Notes: generated by a model not told the origin, from the sequence alone. A DNA stretch of 64,000 nt from Orientallactaga sibirica (GCA_036365145.1 JAEOAD010000055.1:3596001-3660000), one strand, 5' to 3'; positions 1 through 12,299 are shown, numbered from the stretch's first letter. Numbers and translations: made by a program.

Positions 1-55
1 GTTAGACACGCTGTTACAGTTACTCTCGGTGGTGACCCTCCTGGTGTTTTCAATT

Positions 56-391
56 GTGTATGTGTGGATGATGGGTGTGCACATGCCACAGTGTGTATGT
101 GTGTGTGCACGCGCGCGTGGGCGTAGAGATGAGAGAATAGCCTTGGACTGTTGGCCCTCGCCTTCTCACCCCCCACCTTATTTGATACAGGGTCTTTTTG
201 TAATACTTTTGCAGCTGCAAACAACAGACTAGCCAGCCCATGCGCTTCGGGATTCTCCGGGTTCCGCCTCCCACACTAGGCACATTGGGCTTTCAGCACT
301 ACCTGCTTGAACAGGGATTCTAGGGGTCCAAGCGCTGGTTGTCAGGCTTGCACAGCAAGCACTTTCAACAGCTGACCCATCTCCCCAGCCC
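56..391 (-). mobile_element. Old SINE-like rodent repeat
   Basis: The left part is GT-rich with an alternating TGTGTG/GCGCGC stretch, the middle has a CAGGGTCTTTTTG block, and the right end reads GACCCATCTCCCCAGCCC, the reverse complement of a tRNA-like SINE head. Four better copies occur at 7060, 12806, 30505 and 47312. I cannot name the family. Confidence 0.5.
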
Positions 392-402
392 ACATCTCTA
401 AC

Positions 403-580
403 TTTATTTATTTATTTATAGAGAAAGTATGGGTGCACTGGCGCCTCTTGCCCTTGCAGAGGAACTCCAGATGCATGCACTACTTTGTGCATCTGGCTTT
501 TCCTGGGTACTGGGGAACTGAACCCAGGCTGGCAGGTGTTACAAAGAAGTACCTTTTGCCGCTGAGCCCTCTCCCCAGCT
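403..580 (-). mobile_element. T-SINE, diverged copy
   Basis: A reverse-oriented tRNA-headed SINE: TTTATTTATTTA tail at the left, CCAGATGCATGCAC body, and a degenerate head GAGCCCTCTCCCCAGC at the right. Confidence 0.75.
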
Positions 581-596
581 TGCACATATCTAATTT

Positions 597-631
<35 letters not shown>

Positions 632-635
632 TTTT
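597..635. repeat. (TTTA)n microsatellite
   Basis: About ten TTTA repeats that directly abut the A-tail side of the following B1. They probably grew from that element's tail, since both lie inside the same target duplication. Confidence 0.9.
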
Positions 636-780
636 TGGTTTTTTTGAGGTAGGGTTTCACTCTAGCCCAGGCTGACCTGGAATTCACTCTGTATTCTCAG
701 GGTGGCCTCGAACTCATGGCGATCCTCCTACCCCTGCCTCCCGAGTGCTGGGATTAAAGGCGTGTGCCACCACACCCGGC
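636..780 (-). mobile_element. B1-type SINE
   Basis: Reverse-oriented 7SL-derived SINE ending ACCACACCCGGC. A 14-bp TSD (ATATCTAATTTTTA) is present at 586-599 and 783-796, so the TTTA tract belongs to the insertion. Confidence 0.92.
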
Positions 781-1053
781 TAATATCTAATTTTTAAAAG
801 AAGAAAAGATTTAAAAGTTTTGTTTAGCCACCCTTAAATGTATTTTGTTCTCCTCCTCCTTCCCTTCCTCCTTCTCTCCCTTCTTTCCTTTTCATTTGTG
901 TTGCTGGGGATCAAACCCAGCCCTTAACTTAAGTACTGAAAAGGGAAGCCTCAAGACCTAGGCCTCTTCACACTGCACACTGTTTCACAGAATGCGTTCT
1001 GAAGTTTATAACTTGTTTTCATATATACTATGTCACTCGAACGTTGGGACTGG

Positions 1054-1245
1054 TGGGACTGGAGAGATGGCTCAGTGGTTAAGGCACTTGTCTGCAAAGA
1101 CTAACAACCCAGGTTCAACTCCCCAGTACCCACGTAAGCCAGGTGCACAAAGTGGCTCATGCATCTGGAGTTTATTTGCAGGGCTAGAGGCCCTGGTGTG
1201 CCCATATTCATTCATTCACTCATTCATACCCCACCCACTCAAATA
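1054..1245 (+). mobile_element. T-SINE
   Basis: Head GGAGAGATGGCTCAGTGGTT and a body ending GGCCCTGGTGTGCCC. The usual CT-rich tail is replaced by a TTCATTCATTCAC-type tract before the A-rich end. Confidence 0.87.
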
Positions 1246-1278
1246 AGAAAAAAAAAAGAGAGAAAAAAGACAATTAAG

Positions 1279-1458
1279 ACTGGGGATGTAGCTCTGGGTT
1301 TGATCCCCAGTGCTGGATAAGCTAGGCATAGTGGAAGACACCTGTCTGTAATCCCAGCACTCAGGAGGTAGAGGCAGGAGGATCAGAAGTTTAAGGTCAT
1401 CCTTGACTACGTAGCGAGTTCAAGACCAGCCTGGGAGACATGAAACCCTGTCTTTAAG
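1279..1458 (+). mobile_element. ID/B1 composite SINE (B4-like)
   Basis: An ID-like head (GGGGATGTAGCTCTGGGTTTG, GATCCCCAGTGCTGG) is followed by a B1-like body containing TAATCCCAGCACTCAGGAGG and ending CCCTGTCTTTAAGAG. More diverged than the neighbouring T-SINEs, so older. Confidence 0.7.
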
Positions 1459-1867
1459 AGAAGGAAGGAGGGAGGGAGGGAAGAGCACACTTTTGCAAGG
1501 GTGTGTGAGGTATAGACGAGCAGATGCACATGTGATGGTCCCTTAAGGAAGTAAATGGTAATGATTGGAGATGCAGTGAAGGAGTTAGGGGGAAAGCCAC
1601 CTAGAATGATATCCAAAGAAGATATCCCAAAATAGAGAAGGAAGGCTGCTGGAGTTTACAAAATCCTCTGTAGCAGAAACACGTCCACAAGCCTCATTCT
1701 AGCTGTCCAGTTCTGTGTCTGGTTCCAGACAGAGAGCAGTTGGAGACTCGAGATAAGTAGTGCTCAGCCCCTGTCACTAGTGACCTGCTGTTTGCTAACT
1801 GAGTGTTGACTGCACCAGCACTGTGCCTGGCACTTAGAATCAGATGAAACAAGATGGTCTTTTTAAA

Positions 1868-2060
1868 AATATTTTTATTTATTTGAGATAGAGAGGGACA
1901 GTTAGAGAGAATGGGCATGCCAGGTCCTCTAGCCACTGCAAACAAACTCCAGATGTATGTGCCACCATGTTCATCTAACCTATGTGGGCACTGGGGAATC
2001 TAACCTGGATCCTTAGGCTTTGTACACAAGCGCCTTAACTGCTAAGCCATCCCTCCAGCC
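1868..2060 (-). mobile_element. T-SINE
   Basis: Full-length reverse copy ending CTAAGCCATCCCTCCAGCC. It is flanked by imperfect duplicates of AAGATGGTCTTT (near 1852 and 2063). Confidence 0.88.
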
Positions 2061-2145
2061 TCAGAATGGTCTTTATCTTTGTTTACAAGAAGAGCCAGAG
2101 AAGCCAGATACACAACTAGTCAACTAGTGTCTAAAATAAAAATAC

Positions 2146-2357
2146 TCGGGCAAGGAATATAGCTCATTGGTAGAGTGTCTGCCAAGCATGTATAAGGGCC
2201 TGACCCCCAGCACCACATAAACTTGACATGGTAGTACATGCCTGGAATTCCAGTACTTGGGAGGTAGAGGCAGGAGGATCAGACATTCAAAGTCATTCTC
2301 ATCCACATAGCAAGTTCAAGGCCAGCCTGGGGTATGTGAGACCCTGAATCTAAAATA
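2146..2357 (+). mobile_element. ID/B1 composite SINE (B4-like)
   Basis: The ID-like head GCTCATTGGTAGAGTGTCTG and CCCAGCACCAC box lead into a B1-like half with GGAGGTAGAGGCAGGAGGAT. It ends in ACCCTGAATCTAAAA. Confidence 0.72.
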
Positions 2358-2567
2358 CATTAACTAATTAATTAGATGATTATCTTATGGTATATATCCT
2401 TGGTGTTAGTAAATCCTACTGAGATCTAGGAGTAGAACAGACTAGATTCAAGGGTCTTGGAAACACCTTGGCTCCACAGTTGGCCTTGCTGAGTGTTTTC
2501 ACGTTTAGGGCTCGAAGCAATGGAACTGAAGAGCCCGTTAACGATTGCTCTTCCCGTGTGGTGATAG

Positions 2568-3860
<1,293 letters not shown>

Positions 3861-3864
3861 TTCA

Positions 3865-4010
3865 AGGCTGGGAGACTGCTTAGTGGGTAAAGTCCCCTTT
3901 AATCCTATTGCAGGGGAAGCAGGGACAGGAGGAGTCCTTGAGCTTGCTGGGTAGCTAGACCAGCCATGTCAGTGAACTCTAGGTTCAGGGAGAGACCTTG
4001 ACTCAAAAGA
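3865..4010 (+). mobile_element. Degenerate ID/B1-like SINE
   Basis: GGCTGGGAGACTGCTTAGTGGG resembles a SINE head and GGGACAGGAGGAGTCC plus GAGACCTTGACTCAAAAGA resemble the end of a B1 body. Strongly diverged. Confidence 0.45.
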
Positions 4011-4201
4011 AGACAGGGTGTTGAAGAACATGCTGTTCCTGCTCCTTCACTGTCTCCTCTGGAGGAAGCAAGCTAAGAACAGACAGCAGTTTTACTGAAA
4101 AATAAGACTACCTGAGCTAGCTGGAACATTCATTTAGAAATAAGAGGAAATGTTGTTTTTAGAGAGCTCATGTCATTTGGCAATCCTTTTCTTAAGTTGT
4201 T

Positions 4202-4374
4202 TTCATTTGCATGTGTACGTGTGCATGCGCATGCGCATGCCAGGGCCTTTTACCACTGCAAACAAACTCTAGACTCAAGTGTCACTTTTTGTCCAGCTCT
4301 ACATGGGTGCTGAACCCAAGCCAACAGACTTTGCAAGCAAGCATCTTTAATCACAGAGCCATCTTCCCAGCCCC
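4202..4374 (-). mobile_element. T-SINE
   Basis: Reverse copy lacking the CT-rich segment, with a GCATGCGCATGCGCATGC tract instead. The flanks TTGGCAATCCTTTT (left) and TTGGCAGTCCTTTT (right) are a 14-bp TSD with one mismatch. Confidence 0.82.
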
Positions 4375-4758
4375 TTGGCAGTCCTTTTTAAGAAAAAGAG
4401 TATAAAACATTACAGAAGAGATGACAGAAAGAATGTAAGAGCCAAATGATGGAGAGGGGTGCTGTGGAAGGCTGTCTTCTGGACCCAGCATGGTCATTTT
4501 TCATGAACTTCAAGCAGCTGTAGGTTCCTGTACAGACTGAGCCTGTGACCATCCCATTGAGGCTGGTGGAGGAACTCATAAGACCCGACTCCTCCAGAAT
4601 AGCTAATAGTTACTGGGAGAGGGAGAATCATGTTTTTCAATGGCGTAGCCACTGATAAGTTGCCCATACTCCAGTAAATCACCCCTACCCATGCTTATGA
4701 GCAATTGTAATTTAACTCAGTGTCCCCCCCCCCGAAAAGACATGAAAGCAGGAAGGGA

Positions 4759-4905
4759 GCCGGGCGTGGTGGCTCCCACCTTTAATCCCAACTCTCAGGA
4801 GGCAGAGGCAGGAGTTCTAGGCCACCCTGAGAATACAGAGTGAATTCCAGGTCTTCCAGGTCAGCCTGGGCTAGAGTGAGACATCTACCTTAAAAAAAAA
4901 AAAAA
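4759..4905 (+). mobile_element. B1-type SINE
   Basis: Begins GCCGGGCGTGGTGGC and ends in a 15-A tail. A short internal duplication (CCAGGTCTTCCAGGTCAGCC) distinguishes it from other copies. Confidence 0.92.
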
Positions 4906-5035
4906 AGTAGAAAGGGCATTAGTTTGGAAGAAGGAGTTTGTAGGAGTGGGAAAAATAAGAGAGGGTAATGAAGATGAATATGATCAAAACACATTATTAT
5001 ACAGGTGTGAAATGATCAGAGGAAAATGAAATATT

Positions 5036-5192
5036 TTGTTTTTGTTTTTGTTTTTTGAGGTAGAGTCTCATTGTAGTCCAGGCTAACCTGGAATTCACTA
5101 TGTAGTCTCAGGGTGGCCTTGAATTCATGGCGATCCTCCTGCCTCTGCCTCCCGAGTGCTGGGATTAAAAGCATGCACTACCACACCCAGCC
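5036..5192 (-). mobile_element. B1-type SINE
   Basis: Reverse copy with a TTTTTGTTTTTGTTTTTTG tail, ending CTACCACACCCAGCC. Confidence 0.92.
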
Positions 5193-5232
5193 AAGTTAAG
5201 CAGATTTTAACAAGACCATACAGTAGACTTTT

Positions 5233-5414
5233 TATTTTTATTTATTTGAGAGAAAGAAAGAGAATGGATATGTCAGGGCCTCCAGCCACTACAAACAAAC
5301 TCCAGATGCATGCAACACCTTGTGAAGCTGGCTAATATGGGTCCTGGGGAATCAAACCTGGGTCCTTTCACTTTGCAGGCAAGCGCCTTAACTGCTAAAC
5401 CATCCCTCCGGCCC
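5233..5414 (-). mobile_element. T-SINE
   Basis: Reverse copy, TATTTATTTGAGAGAAAG to CTAAACCATCCCTCCGGCCCC. Confidence 0.9.
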
Positions 5415-5477
5415 CGAAAATGAAATTTTTAAAAAGAAAAAGAATATAGGATTAGAACTACCAAATTAGAAAAACAT

Positions 5478-5660
5478 GGGGCTGGAGGGATGGCTTAGCC
5501 ATTAAGGCACTTGCCTGTGAAGCCTAAGGAACCAGGTTCAGTTCCCCAGTACCTACACAAGCCAGATGCACAAGGTGGTGCATACATCTGGAGTTGGTTT
5601 ACCATGGCTAGTGGCCCTGACATGCCCATTCTCTGTCTCTCTCCAATAAATAAATAATTT
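5478..5660 (+). mobile_element. T-SINE, first of a serial pair
   Basis: Inserted at AATTAGAAAAA (5464-5474), which is duplicated at 5664-5674. Confidence 0.92.
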
Positions 5661-5674
5661 TTTAATTAGAAAAA

Positions 5675-5880
5675 GGGCTAAAAGGATGGCTTAGCATTGA
5701 GGCATTTGCCTGCAAAGCTAAAGGTCCCAGGTTCGATTCCCCAGAACCCACGTTAGCCAGATGCATAAGGGGATGCACATGTCTGGAGTTCGTTTGCAGT
5801 GGCTGGAGGTCCTGGTGCGCCCATTCTGTCTCTCCCTCCCTCTTTCTCTCCATCAAATAAATTAATTAATTAACTTAAAT
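5675..5880 (+). mobile_element. T-SINE, second of a serial pair
   Basis: Starts immediately after the second AATTAGAAAAA and is followed by a third copy at 5889-5899, so it used the duplicated target of its neighbour. Confidence 0.92.
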
Positions 5881-5899
5881 ATTTTTTTAATTAGAAAAA

Positions 5900-6805
5900 C
5901 ATTTATAATGAGAAACAAACCACAATTACTGACTGGATCCTTAGAGATTAGGCCCCTTCTAGGATATCTTTAGACAGTTCATCCAAAACATTCCATAGAG
6001 ATGGTTCCTCCTTCTCCTCCAAAGCACACATTTTCAGTAGCTCTCAGTTCTAAGGTACAGAGAAATTAAATGACTTTCTGAGCATGGATGACCCATGAAC
6101 TTATAGTAATAAAGCAAGAATCTAGGTTTCTTGGCACTGACATAACAAACCCATTAAGCCCCAAACTTACACATTTACGTAGTGCCCCTCTGTGCCAACT
6201 GTGCCAACACATTAACACGAATGAACAGTAATGACCACTTTATGGTAGTCTACTGAAAAATAGGCTACTATTTTCAATGCAGAATACTGGGGAAATGAGT
6301 GCTATATAATGGTTCCTGGTTAGGACCACTGCGGGAAGCCAGGCTGGAAGTTACAAATCTAAACAAAGCCGGAACAAGCCCTCTTAGCCTCAGAAGAAAC
6401 CTGAGAGTTTCCGAAAGCAGCCGTACACCAGGCCTCCCCAGCCTGGGCTCCTTAGGGCAAAGGGTAAAAAAACTCAGCTCCTTGGGGAGACTTATACATC
6501 TTTCAGGAAAGGAAACGCTCCTATTTTCTGCGTGGCTCTTGCCACTCACAGATTGGTCCCAGCGGAGACACACTGCTGTCTGTTCTTTTGGTGTGGAGGA
6601 CTTCGAACTGCTAATGATCAATGCATGCACCGAATTCCTCCTTGTGACAGCCTCCAGAGTTATGTGGCAGCTTGCTTTGTTTGGTTTTTTGAAGTGATAA
6701 ATGTTCTTTTAATGAAGTGATTTTTTTTTCTTGTGTATTGCCAAATTCTTAACTAACATTAGCAGCAGTTGCATGATCAGTCCTAAAATAAGCCCTCTCC
6801 CCACT
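5900..6805. other. Intronic sequence, no gene seen
   Basis: Unassigned. A 132-codon plus-strand frame (6299-6697) overlaps a 118-codon minus-strand frame. Neither has splice signals or recognisable protein character. Confidence 0.5.
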
Positions 6806-7010
6806 TTTAAAAAATATTTTTATTTATTTGAGAGAGGGAAAGAGGCTGAGAGAGAAAGAATGGGCATGCCAGGGCTTCCAGCCACTGCAAACGAACTCCA
6901 GTTGCATGTGCCACCTTGTGTATCTGGCTTACATGGGTCCTGGGGAATCGAACCAAGGTCCTTTGGCTTTATAGGCAAGCGCTTTACCTGATAAGCCATC
7001 TCTCCAGCCC
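6806..7010 (-). mobile_element. T-SINE with perfect 16-bp TSD
   Basis: Ends GATAAGCCATCTCTCCAGCCC. The TSD CCCTCTCCCCACTTTT is at 6793-6808 and 7008-7023, so its edges blend into the element. A recent insertion. Confidence 0.93.
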
Positions 7011-7059
7011 TCTCCCCACTTTTTTCTCTTTGGGTAGATGTGGTGGGGGAGGGAGAGAG

Positions 7060-7357
7060 CTGGGGTTCACGTGTGTGAGTGTGGGTATACGTGTGCAGTG
7101 GTGTGCACATGGAAGTCAGAGGACAACCTTGAGTGCTGGTCCTCACCTTCCCCCTGTTTGAGGCAGGGTCTCTTGTTTGCCACCATGTATGCCAGGCTAG
7201 CTGGCCTACAAGTTTCTGGGTATTCTCCTGTCTCCACCTCCCCTCTCACCATAGGCATGCTGGGATTTATAGATGCTCACTACCACATCCAGCTTAGTGT
7301 GGTTCTGGCAATCCAGGCTCAGCAAGCCGTTTACTCACTGAGCCATCCCCCCACCCC
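7060..7357 (-). mobile_element. Old SINE-like rodent repeat
   Basis: Among the best copies in the window: GT-rich left part, GGAAGTCAGAGGACAACCTT, TTTGAGGCAGGGTCTCTTG, a B1-like TGCTGGGATTTATAGATG block, and GAGCCATCCCCCCACCCC at the right. Confidence 0.6.
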
Positions 7358-7359
7358 CA

Positions 7360-8280
7360 AATGAGTCCTTTTTCCTTTACAAACACAGTTACATGGGCAC
7401 AGTTCTCAGTGGCTGATGCCAGCCTTTTTCAAAAACAAGTCCCCATTTTCTCATCCTAGGGTCATGACCCAGCTATAACTGCCCAATAACATAATTTCAA
7501 AGAGCAGAATTTCATCTCAGAGATAATGCTCTGTAAATACTTGGGTTAAAAGTCCCTGGGATGCCACCTGAGCATCTCACTTCTCTTCTTTCCTGCTGAC
7601 AACCAAGTCAGGCAAGAATGTGCTTCCAAGCCACTACTGATGATGGCTGTCATGCCACGGCGTATGGGGCACAGACTGTGGTGGCCTTGCTTATGCCCCT
7701 CCACCACTCTCCCATCACAGTCCCAAGTGACCCCCAGACATAACAAACTCGTTTCTGACTGCAGCTCTTCACTGTGACCAATTCCCACCATCCACAACAG
7801 CCTGTCTGGTTCAGATGTTCTCACAGCTCAAGGTCCAGCACGTGTCCCCCTTTAGTCACTCTCCTGGGCCGTGGGAGAGATGGGGATAAAGGTGCAGTGG
7901 ATCCCTCCAGTGGCTTAGGGCCACTTCTGCCCCCAAATCTCATCCATGAGGCTCGTGAGCATCTTGGGGCTGCACCCCTCTCACCTCGGGGGCCCTGGCC
8001 TGATATAGTCCAGTGAATGAGTACGCGTCTGCCCTTTTACTGTGGAATGTTGACACTGTTGGCATTTCAGGAGCTCAGAGACTAATCAAGGCAGTGAAAT
8101 GGATCAGGAAATAAATAGCAGAAAATAGCAAGTTTAAAATGCGGCATTTGGGTATAAGTTATCTCAGTCATGGGGGGGGGGGCTTTGCTTTCTGGAGGAC
8201 TCACCAAGCCTTCCCTGAGGAACTGGTCTTGGAATGGACCGGGGACATAGGAAGGCTTGAAGTATAAAACGGCATGGCCC
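7360..8280. other. Intronic sequence, no gene seen
   Basis: Unique sequence with a ten-base G run near 8172. Overlapping frames on both strands around 7546-8016 lack splice or start context. Confidence 0.5.
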
Positions 8281-8282
8281 CA

Positions 8283-8420
8283 TTAAATGGAAAGAGCATA
8301 GACTGCATTTGAACACCAGTGCCCTGCTTACTGCGCCACCTCAGGCAAGTTTAAGCTATCTGTTTCAATCGCTCCTACTAAATGAGGCTAATGGAACACT
8401 GCTGGTAGTGGTGCTGTATG
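8283..8420 (+). mobile_element. MIR-like remnant
   Basis: Layout of an ancient MIR SINE: an ACCTCAGGCAAGTTTAAGC block followed by a TTTCAATCGCTCCTACTAAATGAGG block, which match the usual 'CAAGTCACTTAACCTC' and 'CTCATCTGTAAAATGGGG' blocks at low identity. Confidence 0.5.
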
Positions 8421-8719
8421 GTTCAACTCCCGAGTTGTTGGCATACTGCCCAATTTAGCAAAGGTTACAAGTATGTAATGAATGAATGAATCACAACTTA
8501 CTGCCTCTGTTTTTAAAATTAAGCTAATTTTTTATTATAGATATTTTGTCACTCCTTAAAGTCCACAGTCATCTTACAAATAGAAAATATTTACCATTTC
8601 CCTCTCATTTTCCCCAAGTCCTTCCTGGCCTTCCTGCAGCCTTGGAGGTAAGCACCCTGCAGATCTGTTTGTCTGCAAAAGTTCTTAGCACCAGCCTTTC
8701 ACTTGTAATCTTGTTTGTT

Positions 8720-8870
8720 TTTCTTTATGCTTGCAACAACCCTGTGGGGAATGAGAACAGCCATCACTATGGAGGTCAGGAAGCTGAATGTCAAAAATGT
8801 GAAGTGACTTACGAGGATCACATGGTCACTTGTGCTGGCAGAGTCCAGAAACCTGGCTTGTCAAAGGTTC
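8720..8870 (-). mobile_element. MIR-like remnant
   Basis: CAACAACCCTGTGGGG, GGAAGCTGAATGTC and GTGAAGTGACTTACGAGG follow in the order expected of a reverse-oriented MIR. This explains the short open frame here. Confidence 0.6.
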
Positions 8871-9148
8871 TAACCCTTCACACGCCATGATGTCCCGTGT
8901 TTGTTAGTAGCCATTCTGTTCCTTCTCTGCCTTTTCCCAGCCCTCCTAGCTCTGTGCCACCCATACTCTATCACCCATCACCTCTCCAGGGGAAACCCAG
9001 ATGTCACATCCAGAGTCCTGAAAAGACACATATGGCAAAACTGAAGCAGCTGACCCCACCCCAGTCACTCAGGAAAGGAAACTATGTGCCATAAGCTTTG
9101 TGAACACTTTAAGAACTTAAAAGTGACAGAACCAAAAATTATTACACT

Positions 9149-9370
9149 GGGCTGGAGAGGTGGCTCAGTGGTTAAAGGTGCTTGCTTACAAAGCCTGACG
9201 GCCCAGGTTTGATTCCCCAGTACCCATGTAAAGCCAGATACACAAAATGACACATGTATCTGGAGGACATTTGCAATGAATGGCAATAGGCCCTGGTGTG
9301 CCCATTCTTTCTTTCTTTCATTCTCTCATTCTTTCTCCCTCCCTCTCTCTCCTTGCAAATAAATAATCTT
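9149..9370 (+). mobile_element. T-SINE
   Basis: Full-length copy with a TTCTTTCTTTC/CTCTCTC tail and CAAATAAATAATC end. Confidence 0.9.
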
Positions 9371-9391
9371 TTTAAAGGATTACATGTTTCA

Positions 9392-9551
9392 GCTGGGTAT
9401 GGTGGTGCACGCCTTTAATCCCAGCACTTGAGAGGCAGAGGTAGGAGGATTGCCATGAGTTTGAGGCCACCCTGAGACTACGTAGTGAATTACAGGTCAG
9501 CCTGAGCTAGAGTGAGACTTTACCTCAAAAAAAAAAAAAAAAAAAAAAAAA
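9392..9551 (+). mobile_element. B1-type SINE with 14-bp TSD
   Basis: Inserted at the tail end of the preceding T-SINE. The TSD GATTACATGTTTCA is at 9378-9391 and 9552-9565. A long A tail follows the body. Confidence 0.93.
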
Positions 9552-9986
9552 GATTACATGTTTCAATTCTATGATTAAGAAACAAACGAAAAACAGGTGA
9601 GAAGCAGCAGCTCATGCAGTGGACGAGCACCTGTGCTGTGTATGCTACGCGCCTGTCATCTTTCTGGGAACGACACATTCTCTGGAGGTTTTCCCATAAT
9701 AAGATAGGAGAAAAACATGGTTTCAAGCCTGCCTTATTTTACTGAAAGAAACTTGTATTTTTGGTTTAATTTTTCCTGATTAAAAAGCTTAAATTATCTA
9801 TCACCTTCCTGCAAGGCAGTGTGACAGAGCAGAGAGAGCACAAAGTTGATGATGTCTGTCAAAGAGATTTATAAACTAGAAAGAGCTAGACACAGTATTA
9901 TTAAGTGTTTTGCACGGGATGATTCATTGCCTCCTGTGCACAAACAAAGGACTATTAAGAGATGCGGGAGGTTTAAAAGTGTCTTA

Positions 9987-10176
9987 GGCTGGAGAGATGG
10001 CTTAACAGTTAAGGCGTTTGCCTGCAAAGCCAAAGGACCCAGGTTCAATTCCTCAGGACCCACATTAGCCGGATGCACAAGGGGGTGCATGCATCTGGAG
10101 TTCATTTGCAGTGGCTGGAGGCCCCATTCTCTCTCTCTGCCCAATCCTCTCTCTCTCTCAAATAAGTAAATAAAAT
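9987..10176 (+). mobile_element. T-SINE
   Basis: TSD TTAAAAGTGT at 9973-9982 and 10186-10195. Good A and B boxes (GGCTTAACAGTTAAGG, GGTTCAATTCC). Confidence 0.93.
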
Positions 10177-10494
10177 ATAGATATTTTAAAAGTGTAAGTC
10201 TCCACCCTGCCTGGGCCTAGTTCACAGTTGCTTAGCTTCTGATCTGAAGAAGTAGATAAAACAAATATTTCGAAGGCCATGGCTTGCACTGGTCACTCAC
10301 TATGTTGTGGCCCAGCTTCAGCTCAGTCACCTACAGTGTTGGAGGTTAACTTTAGCCAAATGTGTGGAAGTCCTAGGGCCAGTTCACCTCCAGAGAACCT
10401 TGTTCCTCAGTGCTCAGTCCTCACTGAAGAGAAGTGGACTTTTCAGCAGGGTCCTAGACTCATGTTGGGGGACGTGCCTATTCTATACAGTCTT

Positions 10495-10738
10495 TGTGAC
10501 AAAGCCCTGGCTAGCCTGGAACTGACTATGTAGACCAGGCTTGTCTGGAACTCGCTATGTGGATCAGGCTTGTCTGGAACTCACTATGTAGACCAGGCTT
10601 GTCTGGAACTCGCTATGTGGATCAGGATTGTCTGGAACTCGCCATGTGGATCAGGCTTGTCTGGAACTCACTATGTAGACCAGGCTTGTCTGGAACTTGC
10701 TATGTGGATCAGGCTGGCCTCAGATCTGCAGTGACCTT
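10495..10738 (-). mobile_element. B1-like SINE with an expanded internal module
   Basis: The flanks (GTGACAAAGCCCTGGCTAGCC left, GGCCTCAGATCTGCAGTGACC right) are ordinary reverse-B1 sequence, but the middle is a seven-fold tandem array listed separately. The left and right ends of the B1 appear incomplete. Confidence 0.7.
10516..10718. repeat. 29-bp tandem repeat, 7 exact-length units
   Basis: Seven consecutive units of exactly 29 bp, each starting CTGGAACT. Two variants alternate: A (CACTATGTAGACCAGG) and B (CGCTATGTGGATCAGG), in the order A B A B B A B, so part of it grew as a 58-bp dimer. Rodent B1 elements are known to contain an internal 29-bp duplication, which matches this unit length. 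The plus-strand reading frame through it is a product of the repetition. Confidence 0.92.
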
Positions 10739-10834
10739 CCTTGCCATTTTTTGGAAACAGAGAGGATCAACAGCTTTAAATGACAGTATTTTTAAAGATA
10801 GGACCTTTGTTTTTAATTTTTTCTTTTCTTTTTC

Positions 10835-10958
10835 TTTTTCTTTTTTTTTTTCTTTGACACAGGATGTCATATAGGCCATAATGGACTCAAACTGGCCTTG
10901 AACTCCTGATCCTCCCCCACTCAAGTGCTGGGATTATACTTGCACTGCCAGGCCTGGT
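10835..10958 (-). mobile_element. Old B1-like SINE
   Basis: TTTCTTTTT tail, CTGGCCTTGAACTCCTGATCC, AAGTGCTGGGATTATACTTG, ending CCAGGCCTGG. Diverged. Confidence 0.65.
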
Positions 10959-10979
10959 TATCAGCTTTGGCATACTTTA

Positions 10980-12299
10980 GGAAGACGGTTTTTCAGTAAA
11001 CTGAGAATAATGAAAATTAACAGTGAGGGAGCCAATCTGCTTTCTTTAAGATCACAATGATGATATGATAACAATGGAGACTCATATTAAAAGCTTTAAA
11101 AGCCTCATTAAAAAAAAAAAATCTACCCTCTTCCTTTCAGGCAGTCGTACTTCTTGCTGAATTCTGGCAAGTAACCTCTGAGGGACTTACAAAACATGGC
11201 TAGCTGACGATAGTCTTTAAATTTAGATCAAATGACATTGTCTTTGAAGTCTCCGAGGTACTACTTAAGGATCACATGGGCTTGCCTTTGAGATTGCAGA
11301 CTGGCATTCCTAACACAAGAAGTGAAGTCTGGTCGAAAGTAAATGAAAAAGAAAGTTTTATTGGCGTTACTTACTCCACGATAGCTATTTTAGAAGGAAC
11401 CTTGACAGGCCATCATCTCCTTGCCTCTAGACAGGAACACACAAGGCATATGGGTATCTGTAGGATTTTAAAAGACCTTGGGGGACAGGCTGCTTCCATA
11501 ACTCACTCCAGAGTTTAAACACCCTCGCTTCAGGAAATTCTTCCCTATATTTAACTTACAGCCCCCTCCCGCGGTTCACACCCATTTCCGCTTTCTTCTG
11601 TCTTCAGTCAGGATGGAGAACAGCTGTCCAACATCCTTCGTGCGCTAACCTTCCAGACCAGTGACAGAAAACCCTTCACTCTTTGAGGCTGCTTCCCTCC
11701 ACCACCAGATAGAGATCCTGTCTCTTCATTTGTGTATCGTGTTTACTTCTCTTGATTATAAAGTAATACATCTTCTCAATCAGTAAAATCTAGAAGTGGA
11801 AAAATATGCCTGAGAGGGGAGAACAATAGCCCCAAAATCCAGAGAAAAAAAATCAGTGAAGTTTCCGGACCCTCTATCCCAGTGCCATTCAGTTTAAAAA
11901 AAAAAAAGAAGGATGAGCCACAAGTACCAATTTTACTTTTCTGGTAGCCACATTATAAGAGGCAAAAAGAAACAGATAAGTTAATTTTAATAATAGATTT
12001 TGTTTTACCCAAATCTAGATTATATATCTAAAATTAATATCTTGTCAGCATATACTCAATATTTTAAATTATTAACAACATATTTAACCTTTTTTTTTTT
12101 CATGAGAAGCCTTCTAAATCTAGTGTGTTTTCCACGTGGAGCATAGCTCACATCAGACCAGCCACATCTCGAGTCCCAGGAGCAAGTGTGTGCGCGCTGT
12201 GTGCTCTGTATTACATTAGATTGGAAAGTGGACAAGTACCATTCAGGAACTAGATGGGGTCCTGGCTCCATAAGCTAGAATGTGCACACATTGTATTTT
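10980..12299. other. Intronic sequence, no gene seen
   Basis: Unique and AT-rich, with A runs near 11112 and 11895 and a T run near 12090. No convincing exon. Confidence 0.5.

Noticed and set aside
6299..6697. 132-codon plus-strand ORF
   Set aside because: Overlapped by an equally long frame on the other strand; no splice sites, start context or family resemblance.
8541..8647. Exon between TTTATTATAG and GTAAGC
   Set aside because: Weak pyrimidine tract, a peptide without character, and an adjoining frame that continues into a MIR remnant.
10557..10874. 105-codon ORF with repeated WNSLCRPGLSG-like peptides
   Set aside because: It is the translation of the expanded 29-bp B1 module followed by a poly-pyrimidine tract.
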